The translations under genes and the position numbers were made by a program. 64,000 bases of DNA from Treponema sp. UBA4307. Lineage in GTDB: Bacteria; Spirochaetota; Spirochaetia; Treponematales; Treponemataceae. Shown here in pieces: positions 17,192 to 26,606 of the stretch. Under the pieces are notes generated by a model. It was not told the origin of the DNA, did not search any database, and saw only the letters and a list, made by a program, of their open reading frames with translations. The stretch's first letter is position 1, and the number at the start of each line of letters is the position of its first letter. The stretch covers positions 29,668 through 93,667 of the forward strand of contig DGUP01000002.1 in assembly GCA_002394685.1 (NCBI GenBank), given 5' to 3'.

Positions 17192-18281
17192 GATCTACAA
17201 CCACCAGACGATAGCGACCATCAGTATCCCTGATCCACTTAACATCTTCAACCTTAACCTGTCCAGCCTTACCAATTTCAAGAGGATAAGATTCGCCATC
17301 TGAAATAACAGTAACAGAAAGAGCATTACCATTGCTCATCCACAGACGGGCAGCATTACTTGGAGTAACTGTAATAACATCACCGTTCTTGTAATACTCT
17401 TCAATCTTTTCCTGACGGTCAACCCTGTAACGGAAAAGACATGAACCACGGAAGGAAATCTGTACGGTAAACGGATATGCCCTGTTATCTTCAAGAATAA
17501 TTTCAGATGGAGTAACATTTGTTCTTGAAATCTGACTTTCATCAGGCTTGGTTTCTGCCTGGGCAAGACGCTGGTCTTCACCCTTAAGAATCATTCGGAC
17601 TTCAGCACCACGTTCTGGATTTGAATTAGAAATATCACTTAAATAGAGAATAATGTCGTTTGCACCATCTCCGTCAACATCAAGTTCCCTTTCTTCACTT
17701 AAATCAACTACCTGATTTCCAATTGGAGTAGCAACGGTAAGCTGACCAAGTGTATCTTTTACAGTAAGCGTAATATTCTGATCTTCAGTATTTGCATCCG
17801 GTACAAGGAGCAGGTCCCCCTTATAGAGGCGCTTTGTTAAAACTTCAGAAGAAAATTCATAGGTATGAACTGTCTGATTTTCAGCAATAATTCTGGCCCT
17901 TTCTTCCCTTTTCTGAGGGATTTTGAAAACACCGTAGTAGAAATAAAAAACAAGGGCAATAATAACTGCAAGGGCTCCAGCAATGATGGCCGGTAAAATC
18001 CATTTAGGAGTATGATGTTCAAGAAGTTCTGTAGGAATTGGAGCTTCCTGAATTTTCTTTGCATTATAGAGTTTTAAAATATAATCAGCATCACAACCCA
18101 GATAAGAACAGTAATTCTTTACGAAACCTACAAAATAAGCTTCACCTGGCAGGGCTGCATCGTCTTCCAGTTCCAAGGCTTCCAGATAATGTTTTGCAAT
18201 TGCAGTATCTCTTGAAGCCTGATCAAGACTCAGATTCTTTCCTTCTCTTGCATTCTTAAGAATTTCACCGTAACTTTCCAT
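17184..18281 (-). CDS. RodZ-like protein: cytoplasmic helix-turn-helix, one membrane helix, extracytoplasmic domain
   Basis: 365 residues. An N-terminal HTH_25-type domain (GEILKNAREGKNLSLDQAS, residues 4-75) is followed by a Pro-rich linker and one membrane helix near 96-118. The large outer domain has a C-terminal DUF4115-like region (VQISFRGSCLFRYRVD). This is the layout of RodZ, which links MreB to the elongation machinery, although spirochaete members vary in the outer part. Its last 8 bases overlap rimO. It follows the LolA-like gene by 42 bases. Confidence 0.82.
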   Translation of the reverse strand: MESYGEILKNAREGKNLSLDQASRDTAIAKHYLEALELEDDAALPGEAYFVGFVKNYCSYLGCDADYILKLYNAKKIQEAPIPTELLEHHTPKWILPAIIAGALAVIIALVFYFYYGVFKIPQKREERARIIAENQTVHTYEFSSEVLTKRLYKGDLLLVPDANTEDQNITLTVKDTLGQLTVATPIGNQVVDLSEERELDVDGDGANDIILYLSDISNSNPERGAEVRMILKGEDQRLAQAETKPDESQISRTNVTPSEIILEDNRAYPFTVQISFRGSCLFRYRVDRQEKIEEYYKNGDVITVTPSNAARLWMSNGNALSVTVISDGESYPLEIGKAGQVKVEDVKWIRDTDGRYRLVVVDLD

Positions 18282-18323
18282 AATCTAAACCCCTTTACAG
18301 TTGATACACTCTCCCGGATAATC

Positions 18324-19004
18324 TTATTCTTCGTAAAGGAAGTTGTTAAAGTTGTTGGCAGATGAAGGCGCATCGTAAATAAAGCGGCGGGCAGACAAAC
18401 CAACATTTACTGAATAATTTGAGAAATCAATGATATAAGTATCACCAGACTGAGACTCAGCTTTTGCACGAACAATAAGCTTTGACTTTGGACTGATTGA
18501 AAGTTTTATTGTTTTAAATGCTTCACTTGCTGAACGGCGGGTGCAGATAAGGTTTACAACCATAACGCTTGAGCCTTCATCAAGAGGTACAGGTTCCTGG
18601 CTTACTTCATACTGAATTGTATAATAACGGCGGATAAGACTTAAACCAAGAGCTCCCTGTGAACGGCCAGTAACAGACTGTTCGAGGATGGCGTTCTGAC
18701 CAGGAAGATAAATCTGAAGAGATTCTCCGTCAAAATTAAATACCTGACCAGCAGGGCGGGTAAAATCAATGCGTACCAGTTCAGGGCGCTTAAAATACAT
18801 TGTGCCGTTCTGGTAACTTGATCCCATCTGTATACTTACAGTACATGTATAATCATAAAAAGATGCATAATAATCGCTTACGGATTTGAAAAAATCACTG
18901 GCTGTAACAATTCCCTGTGGAGTTGTTGTCTGTCCTGCTGACTGAGCAAAAGCCATTGTTCCTGCCATTAAAGCCACTGAAAGAAATGTTAAAATCTTTT
19001 TCAT
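18324..19004 (-). CDS. LolA-like outer-membrane lipoprotein carrier protein
   Basis: 226 residues from the ATG at 19004, where a clean signal peptide begins (MKKILTFLSVALMAGTMAFA, cleavage after AFA). A longer frame would put 25 unlikely residues in front. The mature part has the LolA pattern: FFKSVSDYYASFYDYTCTV, GTMYFKRPELVRIDFTRP, then a YLPGQNAILEQ strand. It would ferry lipoproteins from the inner to the outer membrane, which suits the lipoprotein-rich neighbourhood. An AGGGA lies about 12 bases upstream, a longer gap than usual. Confidence 0.82.
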   Translation of the reverse strand: MKKILTFLSVALMAGTMAFAQSAGQTTTPQGIVTASDFFKSVSDYYASFYDYTCTVSIQMGSSYQNGTMYFKRPELVRIDFTRPAGQVFNFDGESLQIYLPGQNAILEQSVTGRSQGALGLSLIRRYYTIQYEVSQEPVPLDEGSSVMVVNLICTRRSASEAFKTIKLSISPKSKLIVRAKAESQSGDTYIIDFSNYSVNVGLSARRFIYDAPSSANNFNNFLYEE

Positions 19005-19132
19005 ATTGATATAAATTCCCTGTATAAATATAAGGACAAAATCCCCATTAATCATAATATAATAGAAGAATAAGCCCAATCGGTCAATATAAAGGGAGAT
19101 TTTGCTGATTTTTCAGGCATTTCCGGCCATGT

Positions 19133-20275
19133 TTACTTGAGGAATTCCTTTATTTCTTCCAGAACAGCCAGGGCATTTATACCGTTCTGCAGGGTGGATT
19201 TTAAAGCTTCCTTTCCATCCAGAAAATTTACCGCATTTGCCACCATATTTGTAAAATACAGCGTTTTTTTAGGAACTTTTATATTTTTCTGGCTCTTGAG
19301 GGAATTAAATCCTGTATAAAGCTCTGAAGGTTCAGACTTGTAAAGTTTAAGATAGCCGTTTCCAATAGAAATGCGGCCATCAGTTCCAGTAATTTCAATG
19401 TCAAAGGCAAAAAATCTGGACCGGCCGTAAATTGATATTTCCACATCCGGACAAATTTTTGTCTGATAATGAGCACTAAACTGCCTTACATCACCATTTT
19501 CATCCCTTAAGATTCCTGTAACAAGGGGATTATTAAGAAGGGAATTAACAACTCTGGTAGAACCATAATTTTTTTCTGCCATTCCTAAAAGCCCCAGCCC
19601 CTTTTCAGAAATTGATTTGTAAACTGGAACATTAACAGTTGTTGAAGGCATATTCTGTTCAAGGAAGAAAAGCACAGAATCCACAAGATGAGTTCCATCA
19701 TGCAAAAGACTGAAAGCCCCCTGCCCTTGAAAATCACGCTCTCTGGAATAAACAACCATTCCGGAATGAAGGGAAGCCCTTATACTCTGCATATCACCAA
19801 TTTCAGATAAAAAGGATTTGGCCAGATTGTAATCTTCAGCAAAACGCCTTTCGTGATTTACAAGGATGGCAACATTATTTCTTTCACAGGAATTATAGAT
19901 TCTCAGTGCCTGGTCCACGGAAAGGGCAACAGGTTTTTCCAGAATGATAAGGCCGGGTCTGGCCATAATTGCATCCAGGGCTTCGCTGACATGGGAATTT
20001 TCGTTTACTGCAATCGTAATTATATCAGGCTTGTTACGGGCGTAAAGATTTGCAGAGTTTCTGTATACCTGACACTTTTTGTTTGCTTCGTGCCATTGAT
20101 TTAAAACTACAGCATCTTTGTCACAGGCAGCAATGAGCTGAACCCGGGGATTTTCGTTAAGAGCCATAGTATGACTGGCAGGCTGTTCCCTCTTTTTATC
20201 CAGTCCCAGTGAATATCCGATTCTTCCGCAGCCTATAAGGGCAGCAGTATAAATTTTTCCTTGTGCCATAAACAT
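19133..20275 (-). CDS. Gfo/Idh/MocA-family NAD(P)-dependent oxidoreductase
   Basis: 380 residues. The N-terminal Rossmann fold has the nucleotide-binding motif AALIGCGRIGYSLG (12-25). The family EKPVA motif follows near 120, where the Lys is the usual catalytic residue, and then the alpha/beta C-terminal domain with LLHDGTHLVDS, carrying the typical active-site His/Asp. The substrate is probably a sugar, inositol or related alcohol and cannot be named. It stands alone between the LolA-like gene and the purB terminator, with no neighbouring pathway genes to guide the assignment. Confidence 0.85.
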   Translation of the reverse strand: MFMAQGKIYTAALIGCGRIGYSLGLDKKREQPASHTMALNENPRVQLIAACDKDAVVLNQWHEANKKCQVYRNSANLYARNKPDIITIAVNENSHVSEALDAIMARPGLIILEKPVALSVDQALRIYNSCERNNVAILVNHERRFAEDYNLAKSFLSEIGDMQSIRASLHSGMVVYSRERDFQGQGAFSLLHDGTHLVDSVLFFLEQNMPSTTVNVPVYKSISEKGLGLLGMAEKNYGSTRVVNSLLNNPLVTGILRDENGDVRQFSAHYQTKICPDVEISIYGRSRFFAFDIEITGTDGRISIGNGYLKLYKSEPSELYTGFNSLKSQKNIKVPKKTLYFTNMVANAVNFLDGKEALKSTLQNGINALAVLEEIKEFLK

Positions 20276-20302
20276 TTTTTTCTATTGATAAAATCTCTGC
20301 CG

Positions 20303-20336
20303 CAAAAAGAGGCATGCAGAAATAAAGCATGCCCCC
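20303..20336 (-). terminator. Terminator of purB
   Basis: Minus strand: GGCATGC pairs with GCATGCC over a 10-base loop and is followed by TCTTTTT, ten bases past the purB stop. Confidence 0.8.
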
Positions 20337-20345
20337 TTAAAAAAA

Positions 20346-21779
20346 TCAGTACTTCATTTCATCCATAAGTTTTGCGTACTTCTGAGCAAGTCTCTTTGAC
20401 TTAACTGCAGCAAGTCCACAGTAATTTGAAGGATGTTCAAAGAAGTTTGCAGGATTTTCTACACCAAGTTTTTCAAGCTGAGCAGTAATGTCCCTGTATT
20501 CTTTTTCATGAGTCTTGAGTACTTCAAAGAATGTTTTTCCAGTTTCTTCTGCTTCAAGAGTGATTTTGCGGATGATTTCGTGACCATCATTGTAGCCTGC
20601 TTCACCAAGAAGGATGTATGCAGGTTCAGCAAGAACGCCTCCCTTAACCTTTCCGCCGGCATTTTCCAGATTGCGGGCCATACCTTCCTTATCAGCCTGA
20701 AGACCTTTTACTACAGAATTCATACGGGCAATTGCCATTGTGAATCCTGCAACATAATCTGCAATAAAGCGCTGAGATGCAGAGTTTGTTAAGTCACGCT
20801 GATGTTCTGAAATCTGGTCCATGTAGAATGTAATTACTCTAGGACACATTGCCTTCCACAAAGACTTAACGTGTTCACTGTTCCATGGATTACGCTTCTG
20901 AGGCATTGTGGATGAACCAACCTGAGTAGCAGCAAAATATTCAAAAACTTCACCAATTTCTGAACGCTGAAGGTTGCGCAGGTCATCAGCAAGATTTGCA
21001 ATAATACCAAAGGCAACGTTCATTTCCAGCAGAAGGCGGAGGACATGTTCCGGTTCAACCAGCTGATTTGAATATTCAGAAGGTTTAAGGCCCAGGAATT
21101 CAACATAAGTTCTTTCAAGTTCTTCAGGATCCTTTACAATCATTGAAGGACCATTGTAAGAACCTACAGGACCTGCAAGTTTTCCTACCAGATCATTTGA
21201 AAGTTCTTCAATGCGGAGAATTGATTTTCCCAGACGGCTTACAAATTCTGCAACTTCCCATCCAAAAGTGATTGGAACGGCATGCTGACCGTGAGTACGG
21301 CCAACCTGAGGAGTTGCACATTCTCTTTCTGCAATCTGACAAAGATATTTTTCAAGTTTTTTAAGTTCTGGAAGCACAACATTGTGTGTTACATCACGCA
21401 TGCGGCAGCTGAGACCAGTATCAAGAATATCAACAGAAGTTGCACCCAGGTGAATGAGAGGTCCAATCTGAGAATCCACCTTTGTTTTCATTACATTAAC
21501 AAGGGCACGGATATTGTGCTTTGTCTTTTCCTCTTCAGCGTAAACTTCCTGAGGATCGATATTATCGGCAACATCATCCAGCTGTTTTGAAATTTCATCA
21601 GTGAGCTGACCACGAAGCTTTAAGTGAGCTTTTACCAGTGCGGCTTCACATTTTGCATGAGAACGAACTGATGCTTCTTCTGAAATGTACTTAGAAAGGC
21701 CGGCGAAAACGTCAGCTTCCGACAAAGAGTATCTGTGATCGATACATGAAATGTTTTCAAAAATATTGCGTGTTTCCAT
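20346..21779 (-). CDS. purB: Adenylosuccinate lyase
   Basis: 477 residues from the ATG at 21779. It belongs to the fumarase/aspartase superfamily, with the signature GSSTMPQKRNP near 287-297 and the other two conserved regions, VGRTHGQHAVP (active-site His) and HLGATSVDI. It cleaves adenylosuccinate and SAICAR in purine synthesis. Divergent purC next door supports adenylosuccinate rather than argininosuccinate lyase. No Shine-Dalgarno is evident. A TTG six codons upstream is an alternative start. Confidence 0.93.
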   Translation of the reverse strand: METRNIFENISCIDHRYSLSEADVFAGLSKYISEEASVRSHAKCEAALVKAHLKLRGQLTDEISKQLDDVADNIDPQEVYAEEEKTKHNIRALVNVMKTKVDSQIGPLIHLGATSVDILDTGLSCRMRDVTHNVVLPELKKLEKYLCQIAERECATPQVGRTHGQHAVPITFGWEVAEFVSRLGKSILRIEELSNDLVGKLAGPVGSYNGPSMIVKDPEELERTYVEFLGLKPSEYSNQLVEPEHVLRLLLEMNVAFGIIANLADDLRNLQRSEIGEVFEYFAATQVGSSTMPQKRNPWNSEHVKSLWKAMCPRVITFYMDQISEHQRDLTNSASQRFIADYVAGFTMAIARMNSVVKGLQADKEGMARNLENAGGKVKGGVLAEPAYILLGEAGYNDGHEIIRKITLEAEETGKTFFEVLKTHEKEYRDITAQLEKLGVENPANFFEHPSNYCGLAAVKSKRLAQKYAKLMDEMKY

Positions 21780-21814
21780 ATAGGGAGTATGCCACAAATC
21801 AATATTTATCGCAA

Positions 21815-21843
21815 TTGCAATAGACTACAATAATCGGTAAAAT
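21815..21843 (+). promoter_or_regulatory. Promoter of purC, in the purB-purC divergent region
   Basis: -35 TTGCAA (21815-21820), a 17-base spacer and -10 TAAAAT (21838-21843). The opposite strand carries a plausible overlapping promoter for purB (TTGTAG, 16 bases, TAAATA), so the two genes could be co-regulated from 84 bases. Confidence 0.6.
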
Positions 21844-21863
21844 CATAGAGCAAGGAGTATAAG

Positions 21864-22709
21864 ATGAAAAAGATTATCAGCGGAAAAGTCCGCGAAGTTT
21901 ATGATCTTGAAGATGGTAGAATGGTCATCGTAACAACTGACCGCATTTCAGCATTTGATGTAATCCTTCCAACAATGATTACAGACAAGGGAAAGGTTCT
22001 TAATGCCCTGTCAAACTTCTGGTTTGAATACACAAAGGACATTGTTAAGAATCATATGATTTCATCAGACCTGAAAGATATGCCTGCAGAATTCCAGAAG
22101 CCTGAATTTGAAGGCCGCACAATCCTTGTAAAAAAACTTAAGATGATTCCTTATGAAGTTATCGTTCGCGGCTACATGTTCGGTTCAATGTATGAAGCTT
22201 ACAAAAAAGGTGAAGCTTTCCTGGGCCATTCATTCGACAAAGAATATCAGCAGGCTGAAAAACTGGCTGAACCAATCTGCACTCCTTCAACAAAGGCAAA
22301 AGAAGGTCACGACATTAACGTTACCCTGGACTATATGAAAAAAGATCTTGGTGATGAACTGGGACAGAAAATCGCTGACACTGCAATTGCCCTTTACAAA
22401 AAATGCTATGAACATGCTTACAAAAACGGCATCATCATTGCTGATACAAAATTTGAATTCGGCCTTGATGAAAATGGTGACCTGGTTCTGGGAGATGAAG
22501 TTCTCACTCCAGACTCAAGCCGTTTCTGGAATCTTGAAACATACAAGGTAGGAACAAGTCCTGCATCTTATGACAAGCAGTTTGTTCGTGACTGGCTTAA
22601 GGACAATAATCTGGCCGGAGATCCAGATATTAAGTCAATTCCGGATGAAGTTGTTGCAAAAACTTCTACCCTCTATCACGAATGTGAAGAAAAAATCTGT
22701 CATTTTTAA
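21864..22709 (+). CDS. purC: SAICAR synthetase (phosphoribosylaminoimidazole-succinocarboxamide synthase)
   Basis: 281 residues. Typical PurC features are the N-terminal SGKVREVYDL, TTDRISAFDVILP and the VRGYMFGSMYEAY segment. It ligates CAIR and aspartate using ATP; the product SAICAR is the substrate of the divergently encoded PurB. AAGGAG lies six bases before the ATG. The length fits the shorter-insert eukaryote-like/bacteroidal form. A bidirectional terminator follows. Confidence 0.95.
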   Translation: MKKIISGKVREVYDLEDGRMVIVTTDRISAFDVILPTMITDKGKVLNALSNFWFEYTKDIVKNHMISSDLKDMPAEFQKPEFEGRTILVKKLKMIPYEVIVRGYMFGSMYEAYKKGEAFLGHSFDKEYQQAEKLAEPICTPSTKAKEGHDINVTLDYMKKDLGDELGQKIADTAIALYKKCYEHAYKNGIIIADTKFEFGLDENGDLVLGDEVLTPDSSRFWNLETYKVGTSPASYDKQFVRDWLKDNNLAGDPDIKSIPDEVVAKTSTLYHECEEKICHF

Positions 22710-22715
22710 TATTCA

Positions 22716-22775
22716 TAAAAAAAGCACTTCTGAAAGAGCCTTTTAATCAACTCTAATCAGAAGTGCTTTTTTATT
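22716..22775. terminator. Bidirectional terminator between purC and the chemoreceptor gene
   Basis: AGCACTTCTGA pairs with TCAGAAGTGCT across a 22-base loop. It is flanked by A-runs on the left and T-runs on the right, so it can serve both convergent genes. Confidence 0.85.
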
Positions 22776-22776
22776 T

Positions 22777-24873
22777 TTATACTTCAAACTGGTCAATCTG
22801 TGAACCAATCTGATTAATTGCTTCACTAACCTTTGTTGAAATATCAATCAGTTCAGAAGAACTACGGTCAATCTGATCAGTGCTCTGGTCCATCATATTA
22901 ACAAAGGCCTGCATCTTGTCTGCACTATCCTTAAGGCGGCCAATCTGCCCAAGAATAAGATTGTTACCTTCAGACATTTCCTTGGAAGCAGAGTTTACTT
23001 CAGATGTGCTGTCGTTCATGTCATGAAGGGCCTGGATAATCTGAGTTGAACCTTCTTTCTGTTCAGTCATTGCATTTTTAATTGTCTGAACCAGATTATC
23101 TGTATTCTGAATTCCTTCTGCTACACTTGTGAAGGCAGCACTTGTCTGCTCAGAAGCAGCTACTACATTTTCAATAGCAGTTCTGATGTTGCCCAGTCTT
23201 TCACCTATAGAGTTAGACTGAGTTGTAGAAGTTTCTGAAAGTTTACGGATTTCATCTGCAACAACGCTGAAACCTCTTCCTGCTTCACCGGCGTGGGCAG
23301 CTTCAATTGCGGCGTTCATAGCGAGAAGGTTTGTCTGACTTGCAATGTTAGCAATAACATCATTGGCTTCCAGCAGAAGTTTTGAATCAGCTTCAATGTT
23401 AACAATCATTTCATTTACGCTGGAAAGTTTATTGTAACCGTCACTGACACTTTCTGAAAGCAGCTTAAAGGAATCAGCCATTTTAACAACTGTATTGTTT
23501 ACGGAATCAATATTGCCAACCATTTCTTCAACAGCACTTGAAGCCTGGGTTACCCCTGCAACCTGATTAGAAATCATTTTTTCAAGGGAAGAAATATTAG
23601 CCGCAATTTCATTTACCGCAGCGGAAGTTTCTGTAATACCGTCAGACTGGGACTTAATACCGTTTGTTGTATCAAGAATACTGTCCTTAATTTTATCAAT
23701 TGCATCTGCAGATTCTGCTGTAGTCTGAGAAAGAATTTCACCTGCATTTACAAGAGTTACCTGAGATTTCTTTAATTCAGTAATGATTGACTGAAGCTTT
23801 GCAGTAAAGTTATTGAATCCAACAACGATTGCTCCAATTTCATTGTTTGTAGAAACAGAAATTCTCTTTGTAAGGTTTGCATTTCCTGTAGCAATTTCAT
23901 TGATTGTACTTTCAACTTTTTTAAGAGGATTAAGCATGCGGTAAAGAACCATTGCAGTAATCACAAGAAGAATAAATCCAATTACAATGAAAGAAATAAC
24001 CATAATCTGCTGAATGGCTCTACCTGAAGAATAAATCTGGCTTTCTCCAATCTTAAATCCAATACTCCATGGAGCGTTGTGTACAGGGGCGTATGTAATA
24101 AACTGTCTCTTGCCGTCAGACAAATCTTTAATCCAGCCGGAACCGCTCTTTCTCTGAACCATTGAATCTGCAATAAGCTGCAGGTCCTTGTGTTCTTCAG
24201 AAAGGCCTGTAAGGAAATTCTTTTTCATTGCGTATCCATATTCAGGATACATGATTACAGTTCCATTACTATCAAGAAGGAAAGCGTTACCTGTTTCACC
24301 AAGTTCAATATCGCTGACCATTTTTTGAATTGTACTGAGAGGATAAACACCAGCAAATACACCAAGTTTCTTTCCATTAACAACTACAACCTGGGCAACG
24401 TAGAAAATCGGCTTTTTTATAACTTCATCCATTTTTGGATTACTTACATATTTATAGTTGCCGTCATCAACAATTGCTTTGAAAAATTCTTCATTGCGGA
24501 AATTTGCAACAGTGCCATCATCACGGTAGGCAGTTCCATCAAGAGTACAGAAATACATTGCATCAATATTTGCACTCTTGGAATCATTTTTTGAACACAT
24601 CCATTTGATGATATTGTCAGTATTCAAAGTCTGCACAACATCTGAATCAACATAATAGCGGACTTCGCGAAGATACATGTTCAGACGGTTTGTAAGCATC
24701 AAGGAATAAGCCTGTGCAATTTCTTCACAGTTTTCTCCATAGCTGTCACTTGTGGATTTATTGGAAAAGTTGCTTACTAAAAGAATCTGAATACCTGTTA
24801 AAACGATAAAAACAGCAGCAATTATGGCAAGCAAAAGTCTTACAAGACTTGTTTTCTTAGTTGAATTATTCAT
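22777..24873 (-). CDS. Methyl-accepting chemotaxis protein with dCache-like sensor
   Basis: 698 residues. Membrane helix 1 is near 11-31, and a sensor of about 260 residues has dCache-type strands (AMYFCTLDGTAYRDDG, FLLDSNGTVIMYPEYG). Membrane helix 2 is near 285-310, then HAMP (LNPLKKVESTINEIATGNAN) and the signalling domain with EAAHAGEAGRGFSVVADEIRKL. It follows a solute-binding lipoprotein gene by 15 bases on the same strand, so the sensor may read the liganded binding protein as well as, or instead of, a free ligand. AGGGG precedes the ATG. Confidence 0.93.
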   Translation of the reverse strand: MNNSTKKTSLVRLLLAIIAAVFIVLTGIQILLVSNFSNKSTSDSYGENCEEIAQAYSLMLTNRLNMYLREVRYYVDSDVVQTLNTDNIIKWMCSKNDSKSANIDAMYFCTLDGTAYRDDGTVANFRNEEFFKAIVDDGNYKYVSNPKMDEVIKKPIFYVAQVVVVNGKKLGVFAGVYPLSTIQKMVSDIELGETGNAFLLDSNGTVIMYPEYGYAMKKNFLTGLSEEHKDLQLIADSMVQRKSGSGWIKDLSDGKRQFITYAPVHNAPWSIGFKIGESQIYSSGRAIQQIMVISFIVIGFILLVITAMVLYRMLNPLKKVESTINEIATGNANLTKRISVSTNNEIGAIVVGFNNFTAKLQSIITELKKSQVTLVNAGEILSQTTAESADAIDKIKDSILDTTNGIKSQSDGITETSAAVNEIAANISSLEKMISNQVAGVTQASSAVEEMVGNIDSVNNTVVKMADSFKLLSESVSDGYNKLSSVNEMIVNIEADSKLLLEANDVIANIASQTNLLAMNAAIEAAHAGEAGRGFSVVADEIRKLSETSTTQSNSIGERLGNIRTAIENVVAASEQTSAAFTSVAEGIQNTDNLVQTIKNAMTEQKEGSTQIIQALHDMNDSTSEVNSASKEMSEGNNLILGQIGRLKDSADKMQAFVNMMDQSTDQIDRSSSELIDISTKVSEAINQIGSQIDQFEV

Positions 24874-24888
24874 GATTATCCCCTCACC

Positions 24889-26424
24889 TTAGTTGTTTTT
24901 TGAATAGAAGGAATCCAGCTGTCTCTGGAGTTCAGAAATTATTTTCTCAATTCCAGCCTTCTTAAGTTCCTGTCTGAATTCAGCAACATAGGCAGCAGGA
25001 TTATCCACCTGTCCATAGCTGATGTTTCCCATATACTGCCCGTACAAATCGGCAACAGCATCCAGTTCATTTGTTATGTTTGACAAATCCCATACAATCT
25101 GGCTGTAAGGATAATCAATTCTGCACTTATTGTAGGTTTCATTAATCTGGTCAAAAACTTCCCAGTTAGTTTCAGTATCACGAAGTTCAAGGAGATCGTT
25201 TCTGCCCCACCAGTAGTTTGTAGTAATTCCAGGAACCCCCTGAATTGGTTCCCTGTATCCTTCATCATTAAACTTGTACTGGTAACCTTCAATACCGTAG
25301 TTAATCAAGTCATAACATTCCTTATCGTTACGGAGTAAATCGTAAACCATAAGGGCGCGTTCAGGATGTTTTGAAGAAGCAGACACTGCCATTGCACCGT
25401 GAGTAATTGTCTGATAAACAACATTCTGAGCTTCTTCACCGAACCAGAAGAAACCTGAATCTGCACCAGGAACATTTTTCTTTAACTTATTGTAAAGCTG
25501 TGTATACCAGGTCTGAGTATGATGCTGTTCAACTCCTGTAAGTCCCCTGCAGAATTCATCGCGGTTGTCACGGCCATAGGCATCAGCAGTAAGAACATCG
25601 CTGATCCAGAAACCTGCGTTGTTCCATTCACGCATCAGTTTAGCATATTCTACAAGTTCATTTCCTTCATAAAATGGAGAATAAATTTTCTTAAGATTGC
25701 TCTTTCTTGTACCAAACATATTTGTAGAAGTAATACCGTCGGCAATAATATAATCACTTTTTGAACGGATGTATCCTTCCGGATGATAGGAAGAGGCAGC
25801 ACCATCACTGTCCCACGGAATAAGTTTCTTAACATCCTTTACGTAATACATATATTTTGTTAAATCTTCCCAGGAATGTACCCCGTTAAGACCAGCAGCC
25901 TTAGCCCAGTCCATGCGATAAGCAAAACCATGATTTGTCCACTGAGTAAAATTGTCTTCAGGGAAGAAATAGATTTTTCCATCACTGCGGCAAACATTCC
26001 AGTGTTCAGCAGAAACAGATTCCCAGGTTTTTGGAGCATAGGCCTTAATCATTTCATCAGAAAGAGGCATAAAGTTACCAAGAGTAACATTCTTCCAGGC
26101 ATCCAGCCAGTCAGTTGCAGTTCCAATAAGATCAACAGAACCGTCTTTTTCTGCAAGCTTCAAGTTGTAAACAGTCTGATAGTTGTTCCACGGGATGTAG
26201 GTAATTTCCAGCTCAGCATTAACAAGTTCATTCAAGCGTTCGTTCAACTTCTCAAGCATTTCAGAAGTTCCACTGTCTCTCGGTTTGTTTCCAAGAGTCA
26301 AATAGGTGATAATAACATGATGATTTTTTACATCTGCCTCAGCATCAATATGTGAAGCTTTTTCACAGGATGCTAAAAGCAGAACAAAAAGAAATAAAGC
26401 AGAAAATTTCAGATAAACTTTCAT
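24889..26424 (-). CDS. Family 1-like extracellular solute-binding lipoprotein, without linked permeases
   Basis: 511 residues from the ATG at 26424 (GAGG six bases upstream). The lipobox LLASC gives lipidated C20. The mature protein has the periplasmic-binding pattern of large sugar or oligosaccharide binders: ITYIPWNNYQTVYNLKLAEKD, FAYRMDWAKAAGL near 135-150, HPERALMVYDLL, and a C-terminal helical YVAEFRQELKKAG. No ABC permease or ATPase lies nearby; the only partner is the chemoreceptor gene 15 bases downstream. A role in chemotaxis rather than, or in addition to, uptake is therefore likely. Confidence 0.87.
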   Translation of the reverse strand: MKVYLKFSALFLFVLLLASCEKASHIDAEADVKNHHVIITYLTLGNKPRDSGTSEMLEKLNERLNELVNAELEITYIPWNNYQTVYNLKLAEKDGSVDLIGTATDWLDAWKNVTLGNFMPLSDEMIKAYAPKTWESVSAEHWNVCRSDGKIYFFPEDNFTQWTNHGFAYRMDWAKAAGLNGVHSWEDLTKYMYYVKDVKKLIPWDSDGAASSYHPEGYIRSKSDYIIADGITSTNMFGTRKSNLKKIYSPFYEGNELVEYAKLMREWNNAGFWISDVLTADAYGRDNRDEFCRGLTGVEQHHTQTWYTQLYNKLKKNVPGADSGFFWFGEEAQNVVYQTITHGAMAVSASSKHPERALMVYDLLRNDKECYDLINYGIEGYQYKFNDEGYREPIQGVPGITTNYWWGRNDLLELRDTETNWEVFDQINETYNKCRIDYPYSQIVWDLSNITNELDAVADLYGQYMGNISYGQVDNPAAYVAEFRQELKKAGIEKIISELQRQLDSFYSKNN

Positions 26425-26475
26425 CTCGTACCTCAAAAAAAACAACACTCTCTCACAAACTTTTTTTTTTGCTAT

Positions 26476-26549
26476 CTCTAAACGGTTTTAGGGACGAATA
26501 ACATTTTTTTATAGATAATTATGATAAAACTATTTTATTCAGATAGCAA
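26476..26549 (-). promoter_or_regulatory. Promoter and possible LacI-type operator of the binding protein/chemoreceptor pair
   Basis: -35 TTGCTA at 26544-26549, 17 bases, -10 TATCAT at 26521-26526. About 25-35 bases downstream of the expected start lies the imperfect palindrome CTAAAACCGTTTAG (about 26477-26490), with the central CG-type symmetry of LacI-family sites. The -35 region is also part of a 9-bp inverted repeat with 26469-26477 (TTGCTATCT/AGATAGCAA). Confidence 0.4.
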
Positions 26550-26606
26550 GAGAAAAAAAGTTAACTGGATATTTTTGAGATTTTAAGAAAAAAAGTCTTC
26601 TATAAA

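Noticed and set aside
21780..21797. Longer purB start at the TTG at 21797
   Set aside because: It adds six residues (MWHTPY) not typical of the family and has no ribosome-binding site; the ATG at 21779 is preferred although its own site is weak too.
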